Position numbers and translations under genes: made by a program. A DNA stretch of 64,000 nt from NCBI RefSeq assembly GCF_000172635.2, contig NC_018632.1, positions 2,790,001 to 2,854,000 on the forward strand. Reading direction: 5' to 3'. This DNA comes from Alteromonas macleodii ATCC 27126 (GTDB taxonomy: Bacteria > Pseudomonadota > Gammaproteobacteria > Enterobacterales > Alteromonadaceae). Below are positions 40,371 through 51,027 of this stretch, piece by piece; position 1 is the first letter of the stretch; every line of letters begins with the position of its first letter. The notes under the pieces are model-generated. The model saw only the letters and a list, made by a program, of their open reading frames with translations. It did not search any database and was not told where the DNA came from.

Positions 40371-41024
40371 GTGAGAACCGAAGCCGTGTTAAATCTAAAA
40401 CAGAGCGTAAAGAACAACCTGCCTTTCATTTTATTTATGGTTTTGCTTTTCTCGTTTCGAAGCAGTGTTGCTGATTGGTATCATGTCCCTACAGGCTCTA
40501 TGGAGCCCACCATTCAAGTAGGCGACCGCGTAGTGGTTGATAAATCAGCCTACACGCTAGAATTACCGTTCACAGACGTTGTTGTCGCGAAAACTGGTAA
40601 CATCAATCGCGGTGACATTGTAATTATTGACAGTAATGCAGCTGATACCAGACTCATTAAACGTGTGGTTGCCATTGAAGGTGATAAGGTCAAATTAGAA
40701 AACAACGTTCTTTTTATCAATGGTGAAAAAGCAACGTTAAGCGTCAAAGGTCACAATCTTTATTCCGAGCAGATTTTAGGGCAAACACGAACCATAGCGC
40801 TTAACCCATTACCTAGCCCTGCGAAAAACTTTAACTTGATCACTGTGCCCAGAGATCACGTGCTGGCAATGGGGGATAATAGGAACAACAGCGTTGATTC
40901 TCGTTATTATGGCTTCATTCCAATTGAAGAAATTCAGGGCAAAGCCAACTCAGTTGCATTTTCACTAGATCCGGACGATATGTATTTACCGCGAAAAGAC
41001 AGGCTTTTCACATCACTTCAGTAG
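40371..41024 (+). CDS. lepB: Signal peptidase I
   Basis: Membrane serine protease that removes signal peptides from exported proteins. About 217 residues with one N-terminal transmembrane segment, the nucleophile serine in VPTGSMEPT (near residue 43), the general-base lysine in RLIKRVVAIEGD, and the C-terminal MGDNRNNSVDSRYYGFIP box. It is shorter than E. coli LepB (324 residues) and has a single membrane segment. It is not next to lepA or rnc, so it may be a second paralogue. Start is GTG at 40371 or GTG at 40386; neither has a strong ribosome site. Confidence 0.88.
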   Translation: MRTEAVLNLKQSVKNNLPFILFMVLLFSFRSSVADWYHVPTGSMEPTIQVGDRVVVDKSAYTLELPFTDVVVAKTGNINRGDIVIIDSNAADTRLIKRVVAIEGDKVKLENNVLFINGEKATLSVKGHNLYSEQILGQTRTIALNPLPSPAKNFNLITVPRDHVLAMGDNRNNSVDSRYYGFIPIEEIQGKANSVAFSLDPDDMYLPRKDRLFTSLQ

Positions 41025-41125
41025 GGCTGAACAATACCCTTACTTGCAAAAAGGCCAAGCTAGACCTTTACTTGCGTTCAATTTTTCGGCAAAAAAAATC
41101 TGGTCAGATCTGATAAAGCGGTGAT

Positions 41126-41173
41126 ATTTACGTATATAAAGAAAAATGTAGGGGCAATTGCATATACGTAAAT
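41126..41173. repeat. Perfect 12-bp inverted repeat, 24-base spacer
   Basis: ATTTACGTATAT (41126-41137) and ATATACGTAAAT (41162-41173) are exact reverse complements. They lie 300 bp upstream of the TonB-dependent receptor. Could be two operator half-sites or a hairpin; function unknown. Confidence 0.7.
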
Positions 41174-41410
41174 TCTTACTAATGAATTACAAATAGCGGT
41201 CTTGTTCCTTATCAAATTCCCATTTCCTCAACACCAATTAACTAAGCCGCAACCCTTTATTTTTACGCTGTTTTTAGTTTAACTTCACGGCCGCTTCATC
41301 CCGCTTCACATTTAAAAAAGTAATACATGGTTTACACACTTTGTAACCAAGTGTCACATCTTTCGTGTTTTCCCCTATTGCAACTTAAGTATTAGGAGTG
41401 CTATTCATAA

Positions 41411-41436
41411 TTTTGCAACATCATCGTGTTGCAAAA
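41411..41436. promoter_or_regulatory. Perfect 10-bp inverted repeat, operator-like
   Basis: TTTTGCAACA-tcatcg-TGTTGCAAAA, 37 bases upstream of the receptor ATG. The size and symmetry fit a repressor operator or a leader hairpin that could affect translation. The binding protein is not identifiable from this window. Confidence 0.55.
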
Positions 41437-41472
41437 ACACACAACAAGTAAAATGGAAATAAGGAAATAACA

Positions 41473-44067
41473 ATGAAACAAGGTCGTAAAGTAAGTGCAA
41501 TTGCAGTGGGATTAGCACTTTCAGGATTAACCTCTCTATCTCCTGCGTATGCACAGCAAGCTGACGAAGAAGCAGCCAACCTTGAACGAATTGCAGTCAC
41601 CGGTTCTCGTATCAAACGTACAGATATGGAAGGCCCTTCACCTATTCAATCAATAGATGCAACAATGATTGAAGGCATGGGCTATGAAAACCTTCAACAA
41701 TTACTCGAGCGTATGCCGGCCACAGGTGCGGGTACCTTCTCGACACGTAATAACAGCCAAGATTCAACAGCCAATGGCGCGGCAGCGGTATCCCTCAGAG
41801 GTATGGGACCAGATGCAACGCTTGTTCTAATAAACGGACGTCGCGTGGCAATAAGTGCCTTTGCTGAAAGTATCACTAACTCATTTGTTGATATTAACTC
41901 TATTCCTGTATCCGCCATCGAACGAATCGATATATTAAAAGATGGCGCTTCTGCGATTTACGGCTCAGACGCTGTTGCTGGTGTAGTAAACGTAGTACTG
42001 AAGAAAGACTACGAAGGTCTAGAGATTAATGCAGGTTATGGTGGTACAACAGGCCCAAGCTATGATGAGACCACCGCCAGTATTCTATGGGGCTCTCAAA
42101 GCGATAAAAGCAGTGCTACAGTTATCATCGACTATTTCAACAACAGCACGCTTGGCGCTGACGAAATGGGTCGATTCGGAACAGCTAACCAATCACCTTA
42201 TGGTGGTATGGACTTCCGTTCTTCACGAGGTTACCCAGGTTACTTCTATGTGGATGGTGTAAAAACTATCGACCCTGATTGTCCAGAAGATAGCGCAACG
42301 GCGTCTGGCAGCTGTCTGTTCGATTATGGCCCATTTGGTTTAACCATACCGGCTTCTGAGCGCGTAGGCTTTATTGGTCAGTTCGACTATAAAATTGGCG
42401 ACGAAACCACAGCATTTATGGAAGTTGCAATGCAGCACAATACGTCTGAAGCAGGCGGTGCAGCAACACCTCTTGATGAAGATGCTGGTTTAACCGTTCC
42501 GGGTACTCATCCTGATAACCCGTTTGGACAAGACATTGAAATTGGTCGCTACCGCCCTGTTGACGCAGGTGCCCGTCGCTGGGATATCGAATCTGACACC
42601 CTTCGTTTAGTCGCTGGCCTTCGTGGCACGTTCAATGATTACGATTGGGAAGCATCTGTACAAAAAGGCCGCAGCCGTTCAGAACAAAGTGGTGATCAGT
42701 CACAAGGTTGGGTTCGCGTTGATTGGCTTCAGGAACAAATTAACCTTGGTAATTACAACCCGTTTGGTGGCGTTACTAACCCACAAAGTGTAATTGATGA
42801 TATTACTACTAGCCTTGTGCGCCGTGGTGAATCTCGAATGACCAGCGTTGACGCTCACATTACCGGTGAAGCATTCAGCTTCGGCGACGATGTTGTCATG
42901 ATGGCAGCAGGTGTTGAATATCGCGAAGAGCAAGTATCTGACGTTCCTGATGTTCAGTTCCAGCGCGGATTAATCTTCGGTACAGAATCGGTTTCTGCCT
43001 CTGCTGAACGCGACCAGTATGCTGCATACTTAGAGCTATCTATACCTTTAGCTGAACAGCTTGAGCTTCAACTAGCTGGCCGCTACGACCACTACAGTGA
43101 CTTTGGTAGTACAACTAACCCTAAAATAGCATTACGTTGGGCGCCAAGTGATGAAGTAACCGTGCGCGGTTCATGGGCTCAGGGCTTTAGAGCACCGTCT
43201 CTTGCACAAGTTGGCCTTGGCCCATCACAGAAAAGTGTTTTCTTCGTAGACAAATATCGCTGTGATGCAACAGGTCAAGATTGTGAATCGTTGGATTACA
43301 ATATCGAGTTTGCGGGTAACCCTAACTTGGATGCAGAAGAGTCAGAATCTTGGAACGTAGGTGTTATCTACGCACCTATTCAAGAATTAGGCCTGAGCAT
43401 TGATGTATGGAGTATTACGCAGGATAACAAAATTGATGAGCAGCAATTCGGTTTAGTTTACGACGCGGAATGTAATAACCAAGACAGCACAATCTGTGTT
43501 CGCTTAGATCCGCAGCCAGGCGAGTCATTAGGTGTAATTCAAAAGATTTTCAACACCTACCAAAACGTATCATCTCAAGAAGCGTCTGGTGTTGATTTCA
43601 GCGCTAACTACCGCATGGAGTTGCAAGAGTTCGGTAACGTACGCTTTAACCTTGATTGGTCTTACATGAACGAGTTCGAAAAAGACGGTCTTGAGTACAC
43701 TGGCGAATATGGCTATCCAGAACACCGTTGGTTATTCGGCACAACTTGGTCTAAAGGTGCGTTCGATGCCAACTTGAACATTAGCTTTGTTGGTGAGTTT
43801 GAAGACACGCCTGACATTGATTTCGACGGTGTGTTGGACTTTGAAGAAAATACCTCGAGAACGGTTGATTCTCAAATGTTGGTGGACTTGCAGTTTGGTT
43901 ACAACTACAGCGATAACCTTCGCCTTGTAATTGGTTCAAACAACTTGCTTGACGAAGAGCCTCCGTTTGCTATTGGTGATGGTGATGGCGACTTATACGG
44001 CTATGTAGGCGGCGTGCACAACCCGCGTGGCCGCTTCGTATACTCTAAACTAACTTACCGCTTCTAA
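41473..44067 (+). CDS. TonB-dependent outer-membrane receptor
   Basis: Outer-membrane beta-barrel receptor of 864 residues that imports a nutrient using TonB energy. It has a signal peptide (about 1-27), a TonB-box-like start (L-E-R-I-A-V-T-G-S-R-I) at about residues 37-47, a plug domain (about 55-175) with LRGMGPDATLVLINGRR and a conserved GASAIYGSDAVAGVVN, and a 22-strand barrel ending in an aromatic residue (S-K-L-T-Y-R-F). The plug resembles the large Alteromonadales/Caulobacterales group often used for carbohydrates or peptides rather than siderophores. No degradation genes are adjacent. Regulated leader likely. Confidence 0.92.
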   Translation: MKQGRKVSAIAVGLALSGLTSLSPAYAQQADEEAANLERIAVTGSRIKRTDMEGPSPIQSIDATMIEGMGYENLQQLLERMPATGAGTFSTRNNSQDSTANGAAAVSLRGMGPDATLVLINGRRVAISAFAESITNSFVDINSIPVSAIERIDILKDGASAIYGSDAVAGVVNVVLKKDYEGLEINAGYGGTTGPSYDETTASILWGSQSDKSSATVIIDYFNNSTLGADEMGRFGTANQSPYGGMDFRSSRGYPGYFYVDGVKTIDPDCPEDSATASGSCLFDYGPFGLTIPASERVGFIGQFDYKIGDETTAFMEVAMQHNTSEAGGAATPLDEDAGLTVPGTHPDNPFGQDIEIGRYRPVDAGARRWDIESDTLRLVAGLRGTFNDYDWEASVQKGRSRSEQSGDQSQGWVRVDWLQEQINLGNYNPFGGVTNPQSVIDDITTSLVRRGESRMTSVDAHITGEAFSFGDDVVMMAAGVEYREEQVSDVPDVQFQRGLIFGTESVSASAERDQYAAYLELSIPLAEQLELQLAGRYDHYSDFGSTTNPKIALRWAPSDEVTVRGSWAQGFRAPSLAQVGLGPSQKSVFFVDKYRCDATGQDCESLDYNIEFAGNPNLDAEESESWNVGVIYAPIQELGLSIDVWSITQDNKIDEQQFGLVYDAECNNQDSTICVRLDPQPGESLGVIQKIFNTYQNVSSQEASGVDFSANYRMELQEFGNVRFNLDWSYMNEFEKDGLEYTGEYGYPEHRWLFGTTWSKGAFDANLNISFVGEFEDTPDIDFDGVLDFEENTSRTVDSQMLVDLQFGYNYSDNLRLVIGSNNLLDEEPPFAIGDGDGDLYGYVGGVHNPRGRFVYSKLTYRF

Positions 44068-44081
44068 AAGCCTATAAGACG

Positions 44082-44134
44082 AAAAGCGCTCAACGGCATT
44101 GCTTAACAATGGCATGCCTTGAGCGCTTTTTTTT
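44082..44134 (+). terminator. Rho-independent terminator of the TonB-dependent receptor gene
   Basis: AAAAGCGCTCAA and TTGAGCGCTTTT flank a small inner hairpin (GGCATTG/CAATGGC-like), followed by TTTT. Confidence 0.85.
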
Positions 44135-44155
44135 CATTCATGTATTAACGTGTGT

Positions 44156-44350
44156 TTAGAAAAAAAGATATTCAAAGAGTACCGTAGTGAGCCATGCGAG
44201 AATCACAGGCAATACAATCATCACATAAACCATTACCTCAGACCCCACCTTTTCGGCGCGCCATGCCTCCATCATCTTCACTTTAAACCTACGCTTCAGC
44301 AAGTAGGTGTAAAAAACTAGAAATACCAAAATTATAAGAATCTTTAGCAT
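44156..44350 (-). CDS. Small two-helix membrane protein
   Basis: A 64-residue protein with two hydrophobic segments (about residues 3-19 and 40-60) separated by a basic loop (KRRFKVKMMEAWRAEK). It ends E-Y-L-F-F. No family recognised; a small inner-membrane protein seems likely. ATG 44350 begins MLKILIILVF. It is convergent with the receptor gene and separated from it by the terminator. Confidence 0.55.
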   Translation of the reverse strand: MLKILIILVFLVFYTYLLKRRFKVKMMEAWRAEKVGSEVMVYVMIVLPVILAWLTTVLFEYLFF

Positions 44351-44529
44351 TTAGACTCCAACCGAATTGGTTAAACGGCCAAACAGGACAAACTCTTAGG
44401 TGGCAAAAGTTCCGTCTAGTCGCTTCGATGCGGTTATTCCTCTGTTGCAGGGACTATACCTTCGCAGCACACACAGCGAACCTGTCCTCAATATCTGAAT
44501 TAGCTCAACCTGATTGGAAATGAGGTAAA

Positions 44530-44557
44530 AAAAATGCCAGCTAAGCTGGCATTTTTC
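44530..44557 (-). terminator. Rho-independent terminator of the MAPEG gene
   Basis: On the minus strand AAATGCCAGC-tta-GCTGGCATTT followed by TTTTT, 28 bases after the MAPEG stop. Confidence 0.88.
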
Positions 44558-44584
44558 TGTATGTATTCACTTCTTTTGCAACAC

Positions 44585-44980
44585 TTACAATCCGAAATGA
44601 ATGAGCACCAAATTACCTATTGCTGCACATAGCATAGCAAGGAAAGTCAGGATCATGCCCGCGAAGCGCTGCCAGCTAACGCCTGAGTGACGACCTAAGC
44701 CATAGGCATGTAATACACGGCCAAATAACAGTGCGCTCCCCAATGCGTGAACAGCCCACACTTGGCCAGTATTGGCTTCAAAACACGCTATCATAATAAG
44801 GGTGATGGGTACGTACTCGCTAAAGTTGCCATGTGCTCTTGTCAAACGACCCAGGTCTTCGTGACCACCATCGCCAATTCCCACTTGGTGGCGACGTCTG
44901 GCGCCAATGACTAAAAACGACAAATACAGGTAGCAAATACCCAGTAAGCTGGCGTAAAACGCCGTGATTGGCAAAACCAT
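44585..44980 (-). CDS. MAPEG family membrane protein
   Basis: Four-helix inner-membrane protein of 131 residues in the MAPEG family (membrane-associated eicosanoid/glutathione metabolism). The family motif region RAHGNFSEYVPITLIMI (about residues 48-64) and a following ALLFGRVLHAYGL are visible. Bacterial members may have glutathione transferase activity, but the role is unproven. Monocistronic, between the small membrane protein and adk. Confidence 0.85.
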   Translation of the reverse strand: MVLPITAFYASLLGICYLYLSFLVIGARRRHQVGIGDGGHEDLGRLTRAHGNFSEYVPITLIMIACFEANTGQVWAVHALGSALLFGRVLHAYGLGRHSGVSWQRFAGMILTFLAMLCAAIGNLVLIHFGL

Positions 44981-45083
44981 GGTCTACTCCACATGTTCTA
45001 GTTATATCGCGCTGTATTAATCAGCGCTTAATTCAACATTCATGGTTGTCATTAAACGTTATCCGCTAATAAGTTACAAGCAA

Positions 45084-45110
45084 CAAAAAAGGCCGCCTAA
45101 GCGACCTTTT
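45084..45110 (-). terminator. Rho-independent terminator of adk
   Basis: On the minus strand AAAGGTCGC-tta-GGCGGCCTTTTTT (one G-T pair), 20 bases after the adk stop. Confidence 0.82.
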
Positions 45111-45127
45111 GTTGACGTTGTTGGCAA

Positions 45128-46110
<983 letters not shown>

Positions 46111-48033
46111 TTATTTAGCTAACTTCATTAGCAGTGTGTTCAAGTTCTGTACAAAACTAGATGGGTCTTTCAAGCTCCCCTGTTCTGACAGTGCAGCTTG
46201 ATCAAACAATACGCCTACCCACTGATTAAACAGCTCTTCATCTTGGGTATCCGCCAGCAGCTTCACCAAGCTATGCTCAGGGTTAAGTTCAAAGTGATAC
46301 TTCACGTCTGGCACGGTCTGCCCTGCTGCCTGCATAAGCTTCATCATTTGCGTAGTCATGCCATTGTCATCTGCTACGATGACCGCAGGTGAATCTGTTA
46401 AGCGATGGGTAAATTTAACGTCTACAACCTTATCGCCAAGTGCAGTTTTAGCTCGCTCAAGAACACCTTCAACTTGCTTTTCTGCTTCTTCTTGCGCCTT
46501 CTTAGACTCTTCGTCTTCTAAGTCGCCTAAATCTAAGTTTCCTTTCGCAATTGAGACAAACTGCTTCTCGTTAAACTCAGTAAGGTGAGACATTAACCAT
46601 TCGTCAATGCGCTCGCCCATCAATAGCACTTCAATTCCTTTCTTGCGGAAAATCTCAAGGTGAGGACTAGACTTGGCAGCTTGCAAGCTATCTGCTGTCA
46701 CATAGTAAATCTTATCCTGGCCTTCTTTCATTCGCTCAATATAGTCAGCTAATGATACGGTTTGTGCATCAGACTCACCGTGTGTAGAAGAGAAGCGTAG
46801 CAAGCCAGCAATTTTCTCGCGGTTACTGAAATCTTCAGCCGGCCCTTCTTTTAACACGTTGCCGAATTCATTCCAGAACGACTGATATTTTTCATTGTCG
46901 TTCTTCGCCATTTTTTCAAGCATCTGTAATACGCGCTTAGTACAACCTTGGCGTAGCGCTTGCGTTATCTTATTGTCCTGTAGAATTTCACGAGACACGT
47001 TAAGCGGAAGATCATTGCTGTCTAGCAAACCTTTAACAAAACGTAGATAAGTAGGCATGAACTGTTCGGCGTCGTCCATAATGAAAACGCGTTGAACGTA
47101 AAGCTTAAGACCATGACTTTGGTCGCGATTCCACATATCAAACGGCGCTTTAGAAGGGATATACAATAAACTTGTATATTCTGTTTTACCCTCTACTTTG
47201 TTATGCGCCCATGCAAGAGGATCAGCAAAGTCATGAGAGATATGCTTGTAGAATTCGTTATACTCGTCATCAGTAATCTCAGACTTTTCACGAGTCCAAA
47301 GAGCGGTGGCTTTGTTTACAACTTCCCATTCACCAGGCTGGCCTTCAATTTTTTCGCCATCAGGGCCTTCACTTTCAGGCACTTCATCTTTCCACATCTG
47401 CACAGGAATACTGATGTGATCAGAATACTTACTTACGATAGAGCGTAAACGCCATGCATCAGCAAATTCTTTTTCGTCTTCGCGTAGGTGAAGCGTAATC
47501 TCGGTGCCGCGTGTAGGCTTGTTGATTTCGGCAATAGTGAATTCACCTTCACCGTCTGAAATCCACTCAACACCTTGCGATGCATCTGCACCAGCAGCAC
47601 GAGTTCGCACCGTTACTTTGTCAGCTACGATGAACGCAGAGTAAAAGCCAACACCGAACTGGCCAATGAGTTGTGAGTCTTTAGCGCTATCGCCAGAAAG
47701 TTTGCTAAAGAAGTCTTTAGTACCTGACTTAGCAATTGTACCCAAGTTCGCAATGACTTCATCGCGAGTCATACCAATACCGTTATCGGTAATGGTGACG
47801 GTATTTGCTTCTTTATCGACGCTAAGCTTTACGTTTAACTCGCCATCGTTTTCGTAAAGACTGTCATTTTCTAGCGCACGAAAGCGTAACTTATCCGCAG
47901 CATCTGCCGCGTTTGACACTAACTCACGTAGAAAAATTTCTTTGTTTGAATACAAAGAGTGAATCATCAGATGAAGAAGCTGTTTTACTTCTGTTTGAAA
48001 ACCGTGGGTTTCTTTGTGGGCTGCTTCAGCCAT
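46111..48033 (-). CDS. htpG: Chaperone protein HtpG (Hsp90)
   Basis: ATP-dependent Hsp90 chaperone. Starting at ATG 48033 (AGGAGATATT ahead) gives 640 residues, the family size; the longer frame to 48105 adds 24 unrelated residues. The ATPase motifs [26 protein letters not shown] and [10 protein letters not shown] are visible in the N-terminal domain. It is downstream of recR. A sigma-32-like promoter candidate lies 45-72 bases upstream. Confidence 0.97.
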   Translation of the reverse strand: MAEAAHKETHGFQTEVKQLLHLMIHSLYSNKEIFLRELVSNAADAADKLRFRALENDSLYENDGELNVKLSVDKEANTVTITDNGIGMTRDEVIANLGTIAKSGTKDFFSKLSGDSAKDSQLIGQFGVGFYSAFIVADKVTVRTRAAGADASQGVEWISDGEGEFTIAEINKPTRGTEITLHLREDEKEFADAWRLRSIVSKYSDHISIPVQMWKDEVPESEGPDGEKIEGQPGEWEVVNKATALWTREKSEITDDEYNEFYKHISHDFADPLAWAHNKVEGKTEYTSLLYIPSKAPFDMWNRDQSHGLKLYVQRVFIMDDAEQFMPTYLRFVKGLLDSNDLPLNVSREILQDNKITQALRQGCTKRVLQMLEKMAKNDNEKYQSFWNEFGNVLKEGPAEDFSNREKIAGLLRFSSTHGESDAQTVSLADYIERMKEGQDKIYYVTADSLQAAKSSPHLEIFRKKGIEVLLMGERIDEWLMSHLTEFNEKQFVSIAKGNLDLGDLEDEESKKAQEEAEKQVEGVLERAKTALGDKVVDVKFTHRLTDSPAVIVADDNGMTTQMMKLMQAAGQTVPDVKYHFELNPEHSLVKLLADTQDEELFNQWVGVLFDQAALSEQGSLKDPSSFVQNLNTLLMKLAK

Positions 48034-48077
48034 AATCCAATATCTCCTCGTTGAATGGATCACGTTTGATGTTAAAC

Positions 48078-48105
48078 AGGTAAGGTCGCTCAACGCACTT
48101 TTCAA
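48078..48105 (-). promoter_or_regulatory. Candidate sigma-32 heat-shock promoter of htpG
   Basis: On the minus strand TTGAAA (48105-48100), 14-base spacer, then CCTTACCT (48085-48078). Compared with the sigma-32 pattern (TTGAAA, 13-15 bases, CCCCATnT), the -35 is exact and the -10 is partial. htpG is heat-shock regulated in related bacteria. Confidence 0.45.
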
Positions 48106-48273
48106 CGTTTAGAACGAAAATTTATTTTTTATAAGGAGATTTATCTTCAATAAAGTCTGGTGTTGAATATTTTGTGGGCGAACGATAAGAGAGAACGTGA
48201 CGTAGGCCCGCCAGATGCGGTCCCACGTTGAGTGTTTTAATTACTAAGAATGGGTATACCCCAATTTACAGTA

Positions 48274-48873
48274 CTATAGTTTGCGGCGACCCGAAAATGC
48301 GTGGGTGAGAGTATTACCATCAATATACTCGAGCTCTCCCCCAACCGGCACGCCGTGGGCAATTCGAGACGCATCAACGTTATGGCTTGCACAAAGTTGA
48401 GCGATATAATGTGCCGTGGCCTCCCCCTCTACAGTCGGGTTTGTGGCGAGGATAACTTCATTTATCCCACCTGCGGCAAGACGAGCCTCAAGCTCAGTAA
48501 GACCAATTTCTTCTGGCCCAACGCCGTCAATAGGAGACAAATGACCCATAAGCACAAAATACTGCCCCTTGTAACTTAAGGTTTGTTCGATTGCTAGTAC
48601 GTCTTGTGGGCTTTCAACAATACATAACAAGCCACTTGCTTCTCTTTCAGGGTGACGACAAATGTCACATAGCTCGTCTTCAGTAAATGTTCTGCAGCGC
48701 TTACAATGATGAATATGCTCCATGGCATTGTGTAATACGTTGCTTAAATCAATTGCCCCAGTGCGATTACGCTCTAATAGGTGGAATGCCATACGCTGAG
48801 CGCTCTTGTTGCCAACGCCGGGAAGACACGTTAGTGCCTGAATTAACTCTGAGAGTAGCGGACTGAACTTCAT
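48274..48873 (-). CDS. recR: Recombination protein RecR
   Basis: Acts with RecF and RecO in loading RecA at gaps. The 199-residue protein has the helix-hairpin-helix [17 protein letters not shown], the four-cysteine zinc finger [16 protein letters not shown], and a Toprim domain beginning [14 protein letters not shown]. In E. coli recR directly follows ybaB; here about 3 kb separates them. It is 5 bases downstream of the gene at 48879 and probably shares its transcript. Confidence 0.96.
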   Translation of the reverse strand: MKFSPLLSELIQALTCLPGVGNKSAQRMAFHLLERNRTGAIDLSNVLHNAMEHIHHCKRCRTFTEDELCDICRHPEREASGLLCIVESPQDVLAIEQTLSYKGQYFVLMGHLSPIDGVGPEEIGLTELEARLAAGGINEVILATNPTVEGEATAHYIAQLCASHNVDASRIAHGVPVGGELEYIDGNTLTHAFSGRRKL

Positions 48874-48878
48874 AGTAT

Positions 48879-49826
48879 TTACTGCTTTGGTGCTTTTTCT
48901 TTTTGATTCGAGCTTTCGCGGTATTTAATCACGTTCCGCTTTGCTTGGTCGAGCTTAACTTCATAAATGTTGCCCCCAAATAACCCCTTGTACTCTTCAT
49001 CGGTGAAAACCAGCGTGTTGTCGTCATAAAACGTCACTGCCTCTTTTTGTGTGACTACGCCTAAATCAATACGCGACACATCGCCACTGAAGAAGTTATC
49101 GCCTTCAAAATTTTCAAATAACCACAGGCTTGTTGAATCTAACAGCACCAGTTTAGTCCTATCAGGGCTTATTGCAGCCGATGTGATCCAGCATAACTTT
49201 TCAAGGGTGGTACAGGTTTTAAATTCGCCGATGAGCTGTGCGTCAAAGTTAGCGGCATGATCCCCCACCTTATACAACTTGGTGATGCCATCGAAGGGTT
49301 TTGTTCTATTTTTTGTAAACAGGTAGAGGTTACGCTTGTACTCTACAAACGCTTCCAAATCGTAGTTCTTGTCTTTCGGTTTTACTTTTCCTTTTCCCAT
49401 TTCCGGGTAAGTAAACTTAATGATTTCTGCTTCTGTGGTATCGGTTTTTATGTCAATGGGGTTTTCAATTTTATAAATCGTTAACCAGCGTCGCTTGTTG
49501 TCATTGTTGCCGAAGTCTCCCAAAAAGAAATGACCGAAACTGTTTTGTGTCATGTCTTCCCAGTCGACGTTTTTGGCATTTGTAACTGTAACTTCCCTCT
49601 CAATAGTTCCATCTTTATTGAGCATATAAAGGATGGGTCCATCGCCACTGTCGTTAATGGCCCAAAGCCTTTTGTATTTATCGTATTCTATACCTGAAAT
49701 TTCCTTAAGCTTCGGGTCGACCGTTACTGTTTTCATTTTAAACAGGTCGTGAATACTCATAAAAAACAACACAGTTGCGATGGGTAGTAAAATAACCGTG
49801 GTGATAACTAAGCCTTTCCTTAGCAC
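48879..49826 (-). CDS. Membrane-anchored beta-propeller-like protein, function unknown
   Basis: A 315-residue protein with an N-terminal hydrophobic anchor (about 4-26) and an exported body. The segments [20 protein letters not shown] and [12 protein letters not shown], followed by [13 protein letters not shown], resemble the SdiA-regulated/YjiK-like beta-propeller proteins, but the match is only by eye. Two cysteines (CTTLEKLC) could form a disulfide. It lies 5 bases upstream of recR, in the block separating ybaB from recR. Confidence 0.6.
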   Translation of the reverse strand: MLRKGLVITTVILLPIATVLFFMSIHDLFKMKTVTVDPKLKEISGIEYDKYKRLWAINDSGDGPILYMLNKDGTIEREVTVTNAKNVDWEDMTQNSFGHFFLGDFGNNDNKRRWLTIYKIENPIDIKTDTTEAEIIKFTYPEMGKGKVKPKDKNYDLEAFVEYKRNLYLFTKNRTKPFDGITKLYKVGDHAANFDAQLIGEFKTCTTLEKLCWITSAAISPDRTKLVLLDSTSLWLFENFEGDNFFSGDVSRIDLGVVTQKEAVTFYDDNTLVFTDEEYKGLFGGNIYEVKLDQAKRNVIKYRESSNQKEKAPKQ

Positions 49827-50067
49827 TACTAAAACCTCTATTTTAACGAGTTAACTTTCGCGATTAGCGGTTAACTGAACACGTTGAGTTTTCTGAAAGA
49901 TAAAAAACGCAATGATACAACGATCATTCAACTATTTGGGACACTTTTTCTACGGAACAACGGTTAAATGAGATTTTACAGTTAATGTCGATGAGTTGGG
50001 CATGCGCTCAATATTTGTAAGCTGTGTATCAGCCCATAATTATCAACGTATCATGCTGAAAACAAAC

Positions 50068-50760
50068 CTAACCTTTATCAGTAAGTAGACGTTGACGTCC
50101 ATCTTTATTGAATACGGTTTCATCGTGCTTTATGAATTTTTCAATGATTGACTGCTCATGGTCAGTAAATGCAGTTTCAAAATTTTGGTGACCAACGCTC
50201 ACTGTAGCTTTTTGCCCATTTGCTAACTTTTCGTTAGCCAGCGCTAACTGACTAATGAAATCATTTAACGATATCCGATTGTATGTAAAGATCCCGGGCT
50301 TACTCAATGATGCAGGTGTGAGTAAGTCATCATGTTCAAGCATAAAGGCGTGTTTGAAAATTGCTTGAGACTTTGTGAAGCAGGCAGTAGGGCTGCGCAG
50401 AGTAGCAGCTTCTGGAAGCGCTTTAATACGGACGCTCTGACCATTGTCTGCGGTTTGCCAAGTTACACCACACACACTAACACTAAATGCATCCACCTGA
50501 TTAGCAGTTTCCTTTCGCGCTAGCGTTGAGACGGTATCCAATGCTTGAAGCTCAGCAAGAACTTGAGGTAAAGACGTCATTGAGAGCTTTTCAATTGTTA
50601 TCTTTCCCGTGTTGGACTGATAAGTAAGCTTCAGCGTGTTCTCTAGATAGTAGACTTGGCCTGTGTCCTTCCAAAGGGATACAGCGGTATTATTGATAGA
50701 CGGGTTTTCGACGGCACAATCACGTTGGGCCTGAAAGCGTTTTAACATTTTTGCTAACAC
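50068..50760 (-). CDS. Hypothetical protein in the ybaB-recR insertion
   Basis: A protein of about 230 residues that I do not recognise. It has no signal peptide or membrane helix, mixed alpha/beta character, and three scattered cysteines. GTG 50760 is the likely start because GGGAGG lies 5 bases upstream; an ATG ten codons further upstream has no site. It is divergent from the ferredoxin-NADP reductase gene, with a Fur-box-like site in between (189 bases upstream of this GTG). Confidence 0.6.
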   Translation of the reverse strand: MLAKMLKRFQAQRDCAVENPSINNTAVSLWKDTGQVYYLENTLKLTYQSNTGKITIEKLSMTSLPQVLAELQALDTVSTLARKETANQVDAFSVSVCGVTWQTADNGQSVRIKALPEAATLRSPTACFTKSQAIFKHAFMLEHDDLLTPASLSKPGIFTYNRISLNDFISQLALANEKLANGQKATVSVGHQNFETAFTDHEQSIIEKFIKHDETVFNKDGRQRLLTDKG

Positions 50761-50948
50761 AGCGTCCTCCCTCATTTCGAACTGCCACATTCTATTATTT
50801 GTGTTCCTTTGCTATGCGCAAGCTAAATGACTGAATGTGACAGTGTTTTAATGTTACGGAAGAAAGGCCTGGTTGAACTATTGCTAAAAATACTTATTTA
50901 AAACTGATAGCACGTTAGATTTTACGTGCGTATACCGACACCACAAAC

Positions 50949-50967
50949 GTTAATGATAACTATTATC
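50949..50967. promoter_or_regulatory. Fur-box-like site
   Basis: The 19 bases GTTAATGATAACTATTATC match 16 of 19 positions of the Fur consensus GATAATGATAATCATTATC, by direct alignment. It lies 61 bases upstream of the fpr start, a typical operator position, in the divergent promoter region. Iron-Fur repression of fpr is an inference. Confidence 0.65.
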
Positions 50968-51027
50968 ATATTGTAAAGTGTGCGAGAATGGCAGCATGGC
51001 TTGATGACTAAGTAAGTAGGAAAACGA

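Larger units (their letters stand above)
41025..41472. other. Long leader region of the TonB-dependent receptor gene
   Basis: About 450 bases without a gene. It holds two perfect inverted repeats, listed separately (41126-41173 and 41411-41436), and AAGGAAATAAC just before the receptor ATG. No lepB terminator with a clear T-run was found. The length and the palindromes suggest regulated expression of the receptor. Confidence 0.5.

Noticed and set aside
48034..48105. Longer start for htpG
   Set aside because: The extra 24 residues are outside the Hsp90 family length and cover the putative promoter; AGGAG precedes ATG 48033.
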